Assembly (NCBI RefSeq): GCF_009807005.1
Contig: NZ_WUBR01000001.1
Coordinates: forward strand, 62,001-126,000
DNA length: 64,000 nucleotides
Reading direction: 5' to 3'
From: Aurantiacibacter rhizosphaerae
GTDB lineage: Bacteria; Pseudomonadota; Alphaproteobacteria; Sphingomonadales; Sphingomonadaceae
Below, piece by piece: positions 63,683 through 64,000 of this stretch. The first letter of the stretch is position 1. Every line of letters begins with the position of its first letter. A program made the translations under genes and the position numbers. The notes beneath the pieces were generated by a model, which saw only the letters and a program-made list of their open reading frames with translations, was not told the DNA's origin and did not search any database.

Positions 63683-64000
63683 AAACCTCCACGCCGAAAT
63701 TGACGGCAAACCGATCCTCAAGGGCCTTTCGCTCGAAGTGAACGCGGGCGAGATCCACGCGATCATGGGACCGAACGGCGCGGGCAAATCCACGCTGGCC
63801 TATGTGCTGGGCGGCAGGCCCGGTTATGAGGTTACGCAGGGCAGCGTCACCTTCAACGGCAAGGACCTGTTCGAAATGGAGCCGCATGAGCGCGCTGCTG
63901 CCGGCATGTTCCTGGGCTTCCAGTATCCCGTTGAAATTCCCGGCGTTTCCAACGTGCAGTTCTTGCGCGAGGCGCTGAATTCCCAGCGCAAGGCGCGCGG
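63669..64000 (+). CDS. sufC: SufC, SUF system ATPase (partial at right edge)
   Basis: The visible 110 residues are the N-terminal part of an ABC-type ATPase: MLKIENLHAEIDGKPILKGL, the Walker A GPNGAGKSTL near residue 38, and the SufC-typical LGFQYPVEIPGVSNVQFLRE. SufC energises the SufBCD scaffold. The gene runs off the window end, so the signature motif and Walker B are not seen. sufD and sufS probably follow. Confidence 0.95.
   Translation, partial: MLKIENLHAEIDGKPILKGLSLEVNAGEIHAIMGPNGAGKSTLAYVLGGRPGYEVTQGSVTFNGKDLFEMEPHERAAAGMFLGFQYPVEIPGVSNVQFLREALNSQRKAR

Overview
This 64 kb stretch of GC-rich bacterial chromosome most likely comes from an alphaproteobacterium of the order Sphingomonadales, probably an Erythrobacteraceae-like marine or freshwater heterotroph. 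Four things point there: the origin-type gene order mnmG-mnmE-rho-hemJ-hemE / ppsR-maf-aroE-coaE-dnaQ; a PopZ-type pole organiser and a DivK-like regulator; small families typical of the group (UrcA, DUF1491, DUF6489-like); and a ThiS-ThiG fusion. The genus is an inference. I see no insertion sequence, prophage, CRISPR array, rRNA or tRNA gene.

1-24.8 kb looks like the origin-proximal, cell-cycle end of the chromosome. Two perfect 16-bp parS-type palindromes lie at 361-376 (between mnmE and mnmG) and 1489-1504 (inside mnmE). About 4-5 kb away, the roughly 300-bp gap between the divergent genes hemE and ppsR holds an 88% AT block, six GANTC (CcrM-type) sites within 218 bp, one perfect and one near-perfect DnaA box. 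hemE/ppsR flank the chromosomal origin in Caulobacter, so I call 5718-6017 a candidate oriC. Then come maf-aroE-coaE-dnaQ, hpf, ptsN, erpA, a CBS protein, popZ-tolC and a methyltransferase-like gene, fumarase, a LytS/LytTR two-component pair, a lipid-kinase-like gene with a phosphoesterase, and a DivK-like receiver.

24.9-42.8 kb is mostly central and energy metabolism: rplM-rpsI; an FdhF/YdeP-type molybdoenzyme paired with a DUF4396 membrane protein; a complete cytochrome bo3 quinol oxidase operon (cyoABCD); and next to it a PoxB-type pyruvate:quinone oxidoreductase that could feed electrons through quinol to that oxidase. A glutamine amidotransferase-like protein, an MscS channel, a glutamate-synthase-like flavoprotein and cardiolipin synthase follow.

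42.8-58 kb holds an iron-uptake cluster (Fur-like boxes, TonB-dependent receptor, an unrecognised membrane protein, PepSY protein), heme A synthase, a MerC-type membrane protein behind palindromic operator-like sites, thiSG, an outer-membrane barrel protein, acyl-CoA ligase, gamma-glutamyltransferase and pyrD. The pyrD upstream gap contains a hairpin plus a textbook intrinsic terminator with no gene in front of it, a candidate small RNA or attenuator. 58-64 kb holds a DUF885 lipoprotein, an AraC-type regulator and the start of a SUF iron-sulfur operon (rrf2-sufB-DUF559-like-small ORF-sufC), cut off by the window end.
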